From NCBI RefSeq assembly GCF_900090265.1, contig NZ_LT607752.1, positions 1,984,001 through 2,048,000 on the forward strand: 64,000 nucleotides of DNA, in the 5' to 3' direction. Source of the stretch: Micromonospora rifamycinica (GTDB taxonomy: Bacteria > Actinomycetota > Actinomycetes > Mycobacteriales > Micromonosporaceae). Below the pieces are notes generated by a model. It did no database searches and was not told the DNA's origin. It saw nothing but the letters and a program-made list of their open reading frames with translations. The translations under genes and the position numbers were made by a program. Below are positions 43,211-52,869 of the stretch, one piece after another. Every line of letters begins with the position of its first letter. Within the stretch, counting starts at the first letter, position 1.

Positions 43211-44473
43211 TCACGCGGCCGCGGTCCGAGTCAGACTCTTCGCCCGGCGCATCGGTTTGCTCAGCGATGGAACGAGGCACGTCGCGACGACGGCCACCGA
43301 CGTCACCATCGCGACCCGCAGCCCGAACCGGTCGCCGACGAGACCGGCGACGACCGCCCCCACCGGCATGACGCCCCAGGTGACGAAGCGGTGCACCGCG
43401 GTGGCGCGGGTCGACATGTGGTCGGGGGTCACGAGATGCCGGATGGTCAACGCGTTGGTCTTGAAGGCCCCCGAGCCCGCCCCGTAGACGAACGTGCCGA
43501 CGCTGACCATCACCGCGGCGTACCCGCCGAACGCGCAGACCGTGGTGGCGAGTCCCGCCACGATCGGCACGCTCGCGATCCCGAGGGTCGGCCCGATGCC
43601 GAACCGCCGGGTCAGCCACCGGGCCAGCAGCGTGCCCACCGGGAAGCCGGCTCCGCCGAGGCCGACCGCGAGGCCGAAGACGGTCGGGGACAGGTGCAGG
43701 TGGTTGACCGCGAAGATCGCCACCATGGCCATGTACATCGCGATGCCGAGGTTGTAGACCAGGCCGGACGCCATGATCAGGCGCAGCAGCGGCTGCTGGA
43801 GCACGAACCGGATCCCGGCGCCGACCTCCTGCCAGACCGGCCCGCGCTCCACCACGGGCACCGGCGCCGCACGGTGGCGGATCAGCAGCAGCGTGACCAT
43901 GCTGACCAGGAACGTCGCGGAGTCGGCGAGCATCGCCCGCACCGCTCCGGTCAGGCCCACCACCAGGCCCGCCAGCCCCGGCCCCAGCAGCAACGCCATC
44001 GACTCGGAGAAGGTCAGCCGGGTGTTGGCCGCGTGCAGCCGGTCGCTGTCGGCGATCAGCAACGGCGCGTACGACTGGTAGGCGATCTGGAAGAAGACGC
44101 TGCACACGCCCGTCACCAGCGCGGCCACCATCAGGTGCGCGAAGCTCAGCACCCCGGCGAAGCCGGCCAGCGGCACCGACAGCACGGCCAGCGCGCGGAT
44201 CCCGTCCGCGCCGATCATCGACCGGCGCAGGCCCACCCGCGCCACCCAGACGCCGGCGGGCAGCCCGATCACCAGGTACGGCAGCTTCACCGCCGCCGCC
44301 AGCAGGCCGACGTCGAACGCGCTGGCGCCCAGCGCCTGCGTCGCCGCCAACGGCAGGGCGAGCATCAGGACCTGGTCGCCGACGAGGCTGACGCTCTGGC
44401 CGCCCCACAGCCACCGGAAATCGCGCCAGCCCTGCCGCGCGTCCTCGCGTCCCCGTACGCCGACACCCGTCAC
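43211..44473 (-). CDS. MFS drug-efflux-type transporter
   Basis: About 420 residues with some 12 hydrophobic segments; the motif WVARVGLRRSM fits motif A of the major facilitator family (enterobactin-exporter/DHA3-like). I prefer the GTG at 44473, preceded by GGGAGGTGG; an in-frame GTG at 44494 would add seven residues. It probably exports the cluster product or confers self-resistance. Confidence 0.9.
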   Translation of the reverse strand: MTGVGVRGREDARQGWRDFRWLWGGQSVSLVGDQVLMLALPLAATQALGASAFDVGLLAAAVKLPYLVIGLPAGVWVARVGLRRSMIGADGIRALAVLSVPLAGFAGVLSFAHLMVAALVTGVCSVFFQIAYQSYAPLLIADSDRLHAANTRLTFSESMALLLGPGLAGLVVGLTGAVRAMLADSATFLVSMVTLLLIRHRAAPVPVVERGPVWQEVGAGIRFVLQQPLLRLIMASGLVYNLGIAMYMAMVAIFAVNHLHLSPTVFGLAVGLGGAGFPVGTLLARWLTRRFGIGPTLGIASVPIVAGLATTVCAFGGYAAVMVSVGTFVYGAGSGAFKTNALTIRHLVTPDHMSTRATAVHRFVTWGVMPVGAVVAGLVGDRFGLRVAMVTSVAVVATCLVPSLSKPMRRAKSLTRTAAA

Positions 44474-44504
44474 CGGCCACCTCCCGGTCGACACCGCACC
44501 ACGG

Positions 44505-45791
44505 TCATCGGTCGACCGCCCCCAGCAGGCAGCCGAGCATGGCGCCGCTCTTCACGGTGACCGCGCCCGGCCCGGTGGCCGTGTCGAACCGCATGAGACA
44601 GCCGGTGGGCACGCCGCCGACGCAGAACGGGCTGATCACCGGGTTGGCGAGCACCTCGTCGGTGCGACCGGATTCGTCCAGCATCACCCGCACCGGGTGC
44701 CGGACGGGGGTGACGAGTTCCTGCGCCACGTAGTACTCGGATTCCGTGCCGGTACGCACCAGCTCGGCCCAACGCTCGGGCGCGGTGTTCGCGCCGAAGA
44801 ACACCTCCAGTGACGACAGGCCGGCGGCGCCCTTGAGCACGAAGTCCTCCTGCCGCTCGACGAGCAGCCGGGGCAGCTCGTACGCGCTACCCCGCCAGCG
44901 CACCCGGCGCTCGCCCAGCACCCTGCTCCACGGCACGAAGCGGCGTACCAGCTCCCGGTCCTGCCCGGACATCCACGGCAGGCCCTCGGAGAGCCAGGCC
45001 AGGACCTTCTTCGAGTCGACGAGCCGGGAGGTCTGCGACGGCGTCGCGTGCATCCCGCTCTTGACGGCGGTCAGCAGCGGCGTCGCGTCCCAGCCGAGCT
45101 GCTCCGCCTCGTCCTCGCAGAACTGGACGACGCCCAGCAGGTCGGTCGGCCGGATCTCGTCGAGCAGGTGCGACAGTCGGGCGAAGCGGGCGGGCAGGCC
45201 GTGCTCGCCCAGCAGCTGGACCTGCATGTCGTTGACCCGGCCACGCTTGCCGGGATCCGCCAGTGTGCCGATCAGCAGGGCGCCGGGCGGGAGGCCCAGC
45301 TCGGCGCAGGTTCTCCTGAGCAGGGCGGCGAAGAGCGCGAAGATGTCCTCGCCCACGAGCGGCGGCAGCCCCGCCGCCGACCGGACGCGTTGCCAGGCGC
45401 GGCGCTGCTGCTCGAACTGCACCATGCCGCCGATGCCGGCGCCCACGTTGAGTTCGACGAAGCGCGGGCCGTCCCCGCCGATGACGACGTCGGCGCGGAC
45501 CACGTCACCGGCGTGCCGTAGCTCGAACGCCTCGTCCGGGTTCGCCCGCTGGTATCCGGCCGGGTCGACCCGCAGCGCGGCCATCCGGCCCGCCAGGTCC
45601 GGCGCCAGGCGCAGCACCGTCTGCTGCGACAGCTCGACCAGGCGGCGGGTGACCGCCAGCAGTTCCCGGTACTCGGCCGACGGCATGACGACCGGCTCGG
45701 CCGCGATGGGGAAGCCACCCATGGGGATGTCCCGCAGGTGCTCGGCGAGGATCCCGGCAACCCGCGCCGACGAGGGTCCGCTGGTGGTCAT
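44505..45791 (-). CDS. ATP-grasp-like peptide ligase candidate
   Basis: 428 residues, ATG overlapping the upstream stop (ATGA). RFVELNVGAGIGG and, later, DFVLKGAAGLSSLEVFFG look like the metal/ATP-binding Glu-x-Asn and lysine strands of ATP-grasp enzymes, apparently in permuted order. No helicase, kinase or NRPS motif is present. ATP-grasp ligases build the amide bond in pheganomycin- and resorcinomycin-type pathways, so a ligase joining the guanidinophenylacetate unit to an amino acid or peptide is plausible. The family call is from short motifs only. Confidence 0.6.
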   Translation of the reverse strand: MTTSGPSSARVAGILAEHLRDIPMGGFPIAAEPVVMPSAEYRELLAVTRRLVELSQQTVLRLAPDLAGRMAALRVDPAGYQRANPDEAFELRHAGDVVRADVVIGGDGPRFVELNVGAGIGGMVQFEQQRRAWQRVRSAAGLPPLVGEDIFALFAALLRRTCAELGLPPGALLIGTLADPGKRGRVNDMQVQLLGEHGLPARFARLSHLLDEIRPTDLLGVVQFCEDEAEQLGWDATPLLTAVKSGMHATPSQTSRLVDSKKVLAWLSEGLPWMSGQDRELVRRFVPWSRVLGERRVRWRGSAYELPRLLVERQEDFVLKGAAGLSSLEVFFGANTAPERWAELVRTGTESEYYVAQELVTPVRHPVRVMLDESGRTDEVLANPVISPFCVGGVPTGCLMRFDTATGPGAVTVKSGAMLGCLLGAVDR

Positions 45792-46996
45792 GCGGTGACG
45801 CTCCTCGTCGACGATCCTTCGGGTACGGCGGCGAGAAACTCGTCGAGGTCGACGTGGCGGGCACCCCGAACGCCCGGGGAGTTCGCGGGGTAGTCGAGCC
45901 GTGGGGGCCGTCGGGCGTCGTGGAAGTAGACGGCCTCCAGGAAACCCTGCTCCGTCTCCGCCACGAACGGGTTCGCCACCAGGAAGTCGCGCACCGCCGG
46001 GGTGTCCCGCCGGACCCGCAGCCACAACCGCTTGCCGCCGAAGTGGTTGGGCGGCAGGACCACGCGCGTACCGATGAGGCGCTTCGACTGGTAGGTGCCC
46101 TTGCTGAGGAAGGGTTCCGTCCCCTGGAAGTCGAGCTGACGCACCCCGTTGGCCGCCGCCCACTCGATGAACAGGACGTTCATCGCCTTGATCACACCGT
46201 TCGCGTAGTGCACGTCGGCACCGTCGCGCACTCCCACCAGCCGCGACGTCAGCACGCCGGTCGCGGGGTTCCAGTGGCACAGCCGTCCGGCGATGCGCTC
46301 GCCGTCCTCGGTGAGCACGAACAGCCGGCCGGTGCGGAACAGGCACTCGTACGCCGACTCCCGGGATTCGGTGCGCTGCCGGGCGCCGTGCCGGTTGTGC
46401 ATGGTGGCGCTGTAGTAGTGCTCGTAGAAGTGGTCGAACCAGGCGGCGTCCCGCACGATCTCGCTACCCCACCGGTGCCGACGCGCGTTCCTGCGGAACC
46501 TGCGTCGTTCGTTCTTCGAGATCCGGCCGAGCACCACCTCCGCGTCGTCGTCGAAGTCCACCACGAAGTGCACGCGCATCGGCAGGACCAGCGCCGCGTC
46601 GGCGGGCATCCGCCGGGCCCGCGCCGCGCTCGTGCCGAGGATCGTGATGTCGGCGTCCGGCAGCCGGTCGGCCGACCTGAGGTCGCGGCCCCGCAGGGCG
46701 GCGGTGCGGCGTGCCGCCGTCCGCTCCCCGTCCGCGCCGCGGCGCTGTTCGGTGAAGTCGAGCGTGTAGGCCAGCCCCTCCGGCAGCCCGGAGTACGAGA
46801 TCGACAGGCCGCCGAGATCCGAGCGTACGGCGGGGAACCGGGCCCAGTCCCTGGTGTCCCAGGCGACCCGGGCCGTGGTCAGCAGCGGGTGACCGCTGTT
46901 ACGCCAGTGGTAGCCGGCGTGCAGGCGCAGCCGTCGAAGGAGGGGTACGCGGGCCGGGGCGGTCGTCTCAGACACGGGATCGGCTTTCCTCGTCAT
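45788..46996 (-). CDS. FemAB/GNAT-fold aminoacyl- or acyltransferase-like protein
   Basis: 402 residues. The region SKNERRRFRRNARRH, YYSATMHNRHG, GERIAGRLCHW and HYANGVIKAMNVLFIEWAA follows the pattern of FemAB-like GNAT proteins (lipid II interpeptide-bridge or related amide-forming enzymes). It begins 15 bp after the ferredoxin stop and overlaps the ATP-grasp gene, so both are expected to be made together. A second amide bond, possibly from an aminoacyl-tRNA, is one reading; simple N-acylation is another. Confidence 0.65.
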   Translation of the reverse strand: MTRKADPVSETTAPARVPLLRRLRLHAGYHWRNSGHPLLTTARVAWDTRDWARFPAVRSDLGGLSISYSGLPEGLAYTLDFTEQRRGADGERTAARRTAALRGRDLRSADRLPDADITILGTSAARARRMPADAALVLPMRVHFVVDFDDDAEVVLGRISKNERRRFRRNARRHRWGSEIVRDAAWFDHFYEHYYSATMHNRHGARQRTESRESAYECLFRTGRLFVLTEDGERIAGRLCHWNPATGVLTSRLVGVRDGADVHYANGVIKAMNVLFIEWAAANGVRQLDFQGTEPFLSKGTYQSKRLIGTRVVLPPNHFGGKRLWLRVRRDTPAVRDFLVANPFVAETEQGFLEAVYFHDARRPPRLDYPANSPGVRGARHVDLDEFLAAVPEGSSTRSVTA

Positions 46997-47011
46997 CGGA
47001 TCGGTTCCTCG

Positions 47012-47203
47012 TCACTGCGCCGTGATCGCCCGGACAGGGCAGCGGCTCGCCGCCTCGCGCACCGCGCCGTGCAGCCCGGCGGGCGGCCGGTCGTCCAGCA
47101 GCACGACCCTGCCGTCGGCGTCGTCCTGGTCGAAGACCTCCGGCAGCGCTAGCGCACACTGCCCGGAGCCGACGCAGGCGTCACTGTCGACCTGGATTCG
47201 CAC
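47012..47203 (-). CDS. Small 3Fe-4S/4Fe-4S ferredoxin for the adjacent P450
   Basis: 63 residues, GTG start preceded by GAGGAGGG. CVGSGQCA and a later CPVRAIT provide the three cysteines typical of actinobacterial 3Fe-4S ferredoxins. It follows the P450 stop by 14 bp and should supply it with electrons. Confidence 0.93.
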   Translation of the reverse strand: MRIQVDSDACVGSGQCALALPEVFDQDDADGRVVLLDDRPPAGLHGAVREAASRCPVRAITAQ

Positions 47204-47217
47204 GCGTTCCCTCCTCG

Positions 47218-48402
47218 TCACCAGGTGACCGGCAGCTCGTGCACGCCGTAGACGCTGACGTTCGTCTTCAGCGGCACCTCGTCCGGTACGACGGCCAGCG
47301 CCAGCCGGGGGAAGCGCCGGAAGATCGCCGGCAGCGCGACGCGCATCTCCATCCGCACCAGGTTCTGCCCGAGGCACTGGTGGATGCCGTAGCCGAACGC
47401 CATGTGCCCGGCCGTCCGACGGTCGAAGTCCAGCCGGTCCGGCTCGGCGAACCAGCTCCGGTCCCGGTTCACCGCGGGCAGCGAGATCGTGATCGACTCG
47501 CCGGCCCGCAGCAGGTGCCCCTCGACCTCGACGTCCTCCAGCGGCGTTCGCGGCACTCCGAAGTGGAAGATCGTCAAATATCTGAGCAGCTCCTCCACCG
47601 CGTTGTCGACCAGCGTGGGCTCCGCCTGCAGCCGGGCCAGGTGCTCGGGGTGCGACAGCAGGGTGAAGACACTCAGCCCCAGCGAACCCGCGGTGGACTC
47701 GTGCCCCGCGGTCAGCAGCAGCACCCCGATCCCGGCGATCTCCTCGGTGCCGAGCGAGCCCTCCGCCGCCAGCATGCTCAACAGCCCGCCGGTGTCGGTG
47801 TCCCGGCCCACGACCAGTCGCCGCAGCAGCCCGTACAGCTCGTCCATCGCCCGCGAGGCGTCCTGCGCGCTGGCCTCCAGGCTGAACAGCGTCGCGCTGT
47901 TGCGCTGGAACTCCGCCCGGTCGCGGTACGGCACCCCGAGCAGCTCGCAGATCGCCAGCGACGGCACCGGCAGCGCGAACAGCGACACCAGGTCGGCCGG
48001 CGGCCCGTGCTTCTCCATGGCGGTGAGCTGGTCGTCGACGATCCGCTCCAGCAGCGGTCGCAGGTCCCTCATCCGTTTGGCGGTGAACTTCCCGGCCAGT
48101 TGCAGCCGCAGCCGGGTGTGCTCCGGCGCGTCCATGTCCACCAGCCAGCCGGGCAACGCCGGTGCGCCGAAGAACGGGTCCGCGCTCGGCCGCGCCACCG
48201 GCGCCCGCTTGAACTCCGACCGCGCGCTGAACCGCTGGTCGGACAGCAGCCTCCTGGCCAGTGCGTGACTGGTCACCAGCCAGCCGACGTGTCCGTCCGG
48301 GTAGACCATCGGCCTGATCGGCGTCTGCTCCCGGTACTCCGCCAGCTCGGCCGGCGGGTCGAACGGGGTGATCCGCGCCGTCGGCAACGGAACCGGCTTC
48401 AT
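47218..48402 (-). CDS. Cytochrome P450 (CYP105/107-like bacterial class)
   Basis: 394 residues. The I-helix LLLTAGHEST, the ExxR motif EELLRY and the haem loop FGYGIHQCLGQN with its Cys ligand are intact. Start ATG overlaps the aminotransferase stop. In a dihydroxyphenylglycine cluster it may hydroxylate the aromatic ring or a side chain, but the substrate cannot be read from sequence. Confidence 0.93.
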   Translation of the reverse strand: MKPVPLPTARITPFDPPAELAEYREQTPIRPMVYPDGHVGWLVTSHALARRLLSDQRFSARSEFKRAPVARPSADPFFGAPALPGWLVDMDAPEHTRLRLQLAGKFTAKRMRDLRPLLERIVDDQLTAMEKHGPPADLVSLFALPVPSLAICELLGVPYRDRAEFQRNSATLFSLEASAQDASRAMDELYGLLRRLVVGRDTDTGGLLSMLAAEGSLGTEEIAGIGVLLLTAGHESTAGSLGLSVFTLLSHPEHLARLQAEPTLVDNAVEELLRYLTIFHFGVPRTPLEDVEVEGHLLRAGESITISLPAVNRDRSWFAEPDRLDFDRRTAGHMAFGYGIHQCLGQNLVRMEMRVALPAIFRRFPRLALAVVPDEVPLKTNVSVYGVHELPVTW

Positions 48403-49688
48403 GCCCTCACCTCTTCCTTCACGAACGCGGCCAGCCGTCGTACCCCGGTGTCGATCTGGTCGGGGTCGAGGTAGCTGCAGGACAGGCGCAGCTGCCTCTC
48501 GCCCCCACCACCGAGGTAGAACTGGGCCATCGGGGTCCAGAGCACGCCGTACTTGCTCGCCGACCGCTCCAGCAGGTCGACGGTGACCGGGACCGGCAGG
48601 CGCATCCGGACGAAGAAGCCGCCGTGCGGCCGGTTCCACGCCAGCCGGTCCGAGCGCGCGTCACCGAGGTGCGCGTCGAGCGCCGTGACCAGGTGGTGCA
48701 GGTTGCGCCGGTAGAGCTCGGACTTGCGCCTGGAGAGCTCCAGCAGGGACCGGCCGTGCTCCAGCAACATGCCCCCGATCACCGCCTGGCACAGCGGTGA
48801 GGTGTTCACCGTGACCATGGTCTTGATCGTGGCGAGTTCGTCGGCGAGCACCTTTCCGCCGTCGCCCACGCGCTGGTCCGCGAGCACGTACCCGACCCGC
48901 GCGCCGGGGAAGGCCACCTTGGCGAAGGTGCCGATGTGGATGACCCGCCCGCCCTCGTCCAGCGCCTTGAGCGGCGGCAGGTGCTCGTCGGACGGCGCGG
49001 TGAACGCGTACGCGTCGTCCTCCAGCACGAAGAAGTCCTCCCGCGCGGCGAGCGCCAGCAGCTCCCGCCGGGCGGCCAGGGTCATCCGGCTGCCGCCGGG
49101 GTTGGAGAAGTCCGGGGCGACGTAGCACGCCCGGATCCGTCGGCCCGCCCGCCGGGCCTGCCGACAGGCGGTCGCGAGCGCGTCGAGATCGATGCCGGCC
49201 GGGGTCTCCCCGATCGCGAGGCGCTCGATGTCGAGCAGCCGCGCGGCCCCGGTCATCCCGACGAAGCAGGGGTCGACCACCGCGAGCACGTCGCGGTCGG
49301 AGCGGAACAGGGCGCGCAGCACCAGGAGCATGCCCTCCTGCGCCCCCACGGTGATCACGATCGCGTCCGGGTCGACGTCGATGCCGTGGTCCCGGGCCAG
49401 TGCGTCGCCGACGATGCCGTTGATGATCCCCCGGCCGGGGCCGTACTCGTAGAGCAGCCGTTGCGCCTGGGCGGGGGTGCGGCCCTCGTCCCGCAGGTGG
49501 GTCAGGAAACGTTCGGTGTACCGCTGGATGTCGATCTCGGTGAGGAAGTCCGGGTGCGGTGCGCCGGGCGCGAAGGAGATCGCGTCCGGGAACCGGCCCA
49601 TCACCTCGTTGAGGAAGCCGATCGACCCCAGCAGCGGATCCCGTAGCGACGGGTGCAGGGAGTCCTGGTCGAGCCACGCGGCGCTCAT
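48399..49688 (-). CDS. PLP-dependent aminotransferase (fold type I), probable dihydroxyphenylglyoxylate aminotransferase
   Basis: 429 residues. Motifs: SFAPGAPHPDF near the N-terminus, YVAPDFSNPGG, LEDDAYAF and the PLP-lysine region GTFAKVAFPGARVGY. It resembles the KAT/2-aminoadipate-type subgroup that includes HpgT-like enzymes. DpgC makes 3,5-dihydroxyphenylglyoxylate and needs exactly such a transaminase to give 3,5-dihydroxyphenylglycine. The gene overlaps dpgC (ATGA), which supports the assignment. Confidence 0.88.
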   Translation of the reverse strand: MSAAWLDQDSLHPSLRDPLLGSIGFLNEVMGRFPDAISFAPGAPHPDFLTEIDIQRYTERFLTHLRDEGRTPAQAQRLLYEYGPGRGIINGIVGDALARDHGIDVDPDAIVITVGAQEGMLLVLRALFRSDRDVLAVVDPCFVGMTGAARLLDIERLAIGETPAGIDLDALATACRQARRAGRRIRACYVAPDFSNPGGSRMTLAARRELLALAAREDFFVLEDDAYAFTAPSDEHLPPLKALDEGGRVIHIGTFAKVAFPGARVGYVLADQRVGDGGKVLADELATIKTMVTVNTSPLCQAVIGGMLLEHGRSLLELSRRKSELYRRNLHHLVTALDAHLGDARSDRLAWNRPHGGFFVRMRLPVPVTVDLLERSASKYGVLWTPMAQFYLGGGGERQLRLSCSYLDPDQIDTGVRRLAAFVKEEVRA

Positions 49689-51031
49689 CGGCGCGCTCCC
49701 GAGCGCTGCCAACGCCGCTCGACCTTGGCCAGGACGTCGTCGCTGTAGGCTCTGCGCACCTGGGCGTACGCGAACTCGGCCAGATACTCCCGGAACACGT
49801 CCAGCGGCTCCTCCGCGAGCACGAGCATCCGCCGGTTGGCGGCCACGGCCGGTGCGCCGAGTTCCCGCACCGCGCGGTCGATCGCGTCGGGCATGTCCTG
49901 TGGTTCGACGACCTCGTCGCAGATCAGCCGGCCCTCCGCGCTCGCCACCGGGATGCTCCGCCCGCCCAGGACCACCTGCCGGGCGAGCCGCGCCCCGGTG
50001 AGCCGGGTGAGCCGGAGGTTGCCCAGCCCCGGCACGATGCCCTCCTCGGCCGCGGGCAGGCTGACGTAGGCGTCGCGTTCGGCGATCACCCGGTCGAGGA
50101 CGAGCAGCAGCTGCATGCCACCACCGATGGCGAACGAGTCGACCGCGCCGATCCACGGTTTCGCGACCGTACGGTCCGACCAGGGACCGGCCGCCACGTC
50201 GACCAGCAGGCCCCGGCACATCTTGTTGAGGTAGCCGAGTTCCCGGCCCAGCAGGAACTCCAGCAGCGGGATCGCGCCGTTGCGCAGGTCCTTGAGGTTG
50301 ATGCCCGCGCTGAACACCCGCCGCCCCCGGTAGCGGGGGTGGTCCACCTCCCCGCCCCGCAGCACCCCGACGCGCACCTGGTCGTCCAGCAGCGCCAGGT
50401 CGACGGCCGTCTCCAGGTCGGCGATCAGGCCGGTGTCCTCCGCGTTCAGGCAGTGGGCGTTGCGGAAGGTCACCTCGGCGGCGTGCCCCCGGCGTTCGAC
50501 CAGCACGGTGTCCAGCTCGGCCACGCCCGTCCGCCGGAAGTCGGCGAGCAGCCCGAGCGCCCGCGGGGTGGGCATCAGCATCGCGTCGATCAGGTGCCGC
50601 CCGGCCGTGGCCGACCGCAGCACCGCGGCGCAGAAGATACCCTGGTCGATCTCCCGGCCCTCCTTCTCCGCCTGCACGTGTCGTCGTTCGGCGTCCATCT
50701 GGGCGGCCGACGGCACGAGCCCGGGAAACCGCTCGGCCGCGGCCCGCACGAGTGCGGGCAGCCGGGGATAGCGGGTGCGGCCGTCGGTGAGCAGGTCGTA
50801 CACGGCGTCCACGTGCCGGGCGAGGAACGCGTGGCGGGCCGCCCGGCAGGCGGCGTGGATCCGGTCCGCGGCCTGCCGCTGCGGGCCGTCGCGCGCGGCC
50901 TTCGGGGGCAGCCCGGCCAGTGTCTCCTCGCCCGCGGCGACGTACCCGGCCAGTTCCCGCGCGTCGTCGTCGAGCACGCCGGAGAGGACCGGGGCCGCCG
51001 CCTCCCGCACCGGGGCACCGGTCGTGGTCAC
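49685..51031 (-). CDS. dpgC: DpgC, 3,5-dihydroxyphenylacetyl-CoA 1,2-dioxygenase
   Basis: 448 residues, GTG start overlapping dpgB (GTGA). A helical N-terminal domain of about 190 residues precedes a crotonase-fold domain (RRVFSAGINLKDLRNG, WIGAVDSFAIGGGMQL, EGIVPGLGNLRL), the DpgC architecture. Cofactor-independent oxygenation converts DHPA-CoA to 3,5-dihydroxyphenylglyoxylate. Confidence 0.94.
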   Translation of the reverse strand: MTTTGAPVREAAAPVLSGVLDDDARELAGYVAAGEETLAGLPPKAARDGPQRQAADRIHAACRAARHAFLARHVDAVYDLLTDGRTRYPRLPALVRAAAERFPGLVPSAAQMDAERRHVQAEKEGREIDQGIFCAAVLRSATAGRHLIDAMLMPTPRALGLLADFRRTGVAELDTVLVERRGHAAEVTFRNAHCLNAEDTGLIADLETAVDLALLDDQVRVGVLRGGEVDHPRYRGRRVFSAGINLKDLRNGAIPLLEFLLGRELGYLNKMCRGLLVDVAAGPWSDRTVAKPWIGAVDSFAIGGGMQLLLVLDRVIAERDAYVSLPAAEEGIVPGLGNLRLTRLTGARLARQVVLGGRSIPVASAEGRLICDEVVEPQDMPDAIDRAVRELGAPAVAANRRMLVLAEEPLDVFREYLAEFAYAQVRRAYSDDVLAKVERRWQRSGARR

Positions 51032-51726
51032 GAAGCGGCCCCTACCGCCAGCCTGCGCAGTTCACGGTCGCACGCGGCCAGGTGCACGCCGAGCGCGTCG
51101 TCGTACTCGGCGGCGGACGCTTCGAGCAGCAGTTGCCGGCGCACCGCGAGTTCCTGGTCGGACACCCGGCCCATCAACACGGTCGCGGTGTGCACGGCGT
51201 CGTCGAGGTCCTCGCTGACCTGGTCGACCAGGCCGAGTTCGGAGGCCTTCGCCACCGAGATGTCCATCCCCCAGATCACGATCTGGCGGGCCCTGGCCAC
51301 CCCGAGGTTCTGGACCAGCCGGTAGACCGACATGCCCGGCCAGAAGTGCCCGTCGTTGACGGGCAGCAGGAGCACCAGGTCCGGTGCGCCGATGCGGAAG
51401 TCGACCGCCAGCAGCAGGTCCAGCGCGGGACCGCCACACGGACCGCTGGCCGCCACGACGTTCGCCGCCGGCAGCCGTTCGAGCCTGCGGACCGCCCGTT
51501 CCCACCGGTTGACGTCGCGGATCCCGACCTCGCCCGGCCACACCCGGCTCTGCGCCGCCGTGCCGTCCAGCCGCAGCACGACGACCGTCCGTCCGACGCG
51601 TTTCTCCACCTGCTCGCAGATCGCGTTCACGGAGTCGGTCAGTTCGGCGAGCGGTCGTGTCACGTCGACCGTCAGTACGAGCGCGAGCCCGCCGGAGACG
51701 CCTGTCAATTCGAGGTGCCTGCTCAT
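51028..51726 (-). CDS. dpgB: DpgB, crotonase-like accessory enzyme of dihydroxyphenylacetate synthesis
   Basis: 232 residues from MSRHLELTG, RBS GGGGAG. Short, divergent crotonase fold (AASGPCGGPALDLLLAVDFRI; WPGMSVYRLVQNLG), between dpgA and dpgC. DpgB assists DpgA, with DpgD, in dehydration/aromatisation to 3,5-dihydroxyphenylacetyl-CoA. The open frame extends far upstream, but that is a shadow of dpgA. Confidence 0.93.
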   Translation of the reverse strand: MSRHLELTGVSGGLALVLTVDVTRPLAELTDSVNAICEQVEKRVGRTVVVLRLDGTAAQSRVWPGEVGIRDVNRWERAVRRLERLPAANVVAASGPCGGPALDLLLAVDFRIGAPDLVLLLPVNDGHFWPGMSVYRLVQNLGVARARQIVIWGMDISVAKASELGLVDQVSEDLDDAVHTATVLMGRVSDQELAVRRQLLLEASAAEYDDALGVHLAACDRELRRLAVGAAS

Positions 51727-51746
51727 CGTGGCGGTCTCCCCTTCCG

Positions 51747-52823
51747 TCACCAGGCCACCAGGGCCATTTCGATAGTTGATCCCGGTCCCATCGTCATGAG
51801 GACGCCGAATTCGCCGGGCACCGCGCTCTGCTCGGCGAGCAGACGCTGGTAGGAGAAGAGGAAGGACCCGCTCGACAGATTCCCGTGCTCCCGCAGGACG
51901 CCGGTCGTGTGCCGTACGTCGTGGCGGGACAGGCCGAGATTCGCACGCACGGAGTCGATCACCTTCTTGCCACCGGAATGGATGATCCAGTGCGATATGT
52001 CGGAGCGGTGCAGGTCCGTCCCGTCGAGCAGCTTTCCGAGCGCGAGTTCGGCGTGCGCGCCGACCACGTACGGCACGTCCTGGTCGAGCCGGAAACTGAA
52101 CTTGCCGTGGTCGTCGTCCCAGTCGTACCGCATCGCGTCGATGGCGTCGGGGATGATGCAGCTGGAGAAGCGCAGGAGCGCGGTGCCCCGGGGGACGTCG
52201 CCGTCCGGCCGGCGGACCGCCACCGCCGCAGCACCGTCGCCGAACAGGCTGTTGACCACCGACGAACGCATCGTTCCGTCGAAGACGTACGCCGCCGAAC
52301 ACGCCTCGATGCAGACCATGAGCGCCAACTCGCCCGGGTGTGCCCCGGCCCAGCCGGCGACGGCGGTCAGGCCGTTCAGGCCGGCGTTGCACCCCATGCC
52401 CACCACGTCGAGCCGCGAGCAGTGCACGCTGAGGCCGAGCTCTTTGATCAGCAGGGCGGAGAATCCGGGCGTGATGAATCCCGTCGAGGAGACGCAGCAC
52501 AGGTAGCCCACGTCGGACGGCGTCGCGCCCGCGGCATCCAGGCACGACGCGACGGCTCTCGTGCCCAGGGCGAGACCGTTGGTGACGTGTTTGCGCAGCA
52601 GGTCGCCCTGGCTCTCCACACACCGCGAGCCGTCGGGTCCGAGCGGCGGCAGCGTGAGCCCCCGGCGGTCGATCGCGCTGTTGAGGAAGACCGACCGGAT
52701 CCGCGGGTCGGTGATGCGGAATTCGTCGAGCAGCTCCCGCTGGCTGTATGACGTCGCCGGTACCGCGGTGCCGACGCCGACAATGCGCGGGGCATCGACC
52801 CGCTTCTTCACCCCGAGCCGCAT
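51747..52823 (-). CDS. dpgA: DpgA, type III PKS making 3,5-dihydroxyphenylacetyl-CoA from malonyl-CoA
   Basis: 358 residues from [10 protein letters not shown], preceded by GGAAGGA. The Cys-His-Asn triad is visible: Cys145 ([11 protein letters not shown]), His282 ([10 protein letters not shown]) and Asn315 (HGNLSSGSF). First gene of the long minus-strand operon and divergent from dpgD, only 46 bp away. Confidence 0.95.
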   Translation of the reverse strand: MRLGVKKRVDAPRIVGVGTAVPATSYSQRELLDEFRITDPRIRSVFLNSAIDRRGLTLPPLGPDGSRCVESQGDLLRKHVTNGLALGTRAVASCLDAAGATPSDVGYLCCVSSTGFITPGFSALLIKELGLSVHCSRLDVVGMGCNAGLNGLTAVAGWAGAHPGELALMVCIEACSAAYVFDGTMRSSVVNSLFGDGAAAVAVRRPDGDVPRGTALLRFSSCIIPDAIDAMRYDWDDDHGKFSFRLDQDVPYVVGAHAELALGKLLDGTDLHRSDISHWIIHSGGKKVIDSVRANLGLSRHDVRHTTGVLREHGNLSSGSFLFSYQRLLAEQSAVPGEFGVLMTMGPGSTIEMALVAW

Positions 52824-52869
52824 GGACCTATTCCTTCCCGTGAAAGTCGAGCCGACTAGACTCGCTGCC
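52824..52869. promoter_or_regulatory. 46-bp divergent dpgA/dpgD start region
   Basis: The two ATG codons face away from each other across 46 bp that contain both ribosome sites and a short AT-richer stretch. The promoters must therefore overlap each other or the coding ends. No specific box is assigned. Confidence 0.5.
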
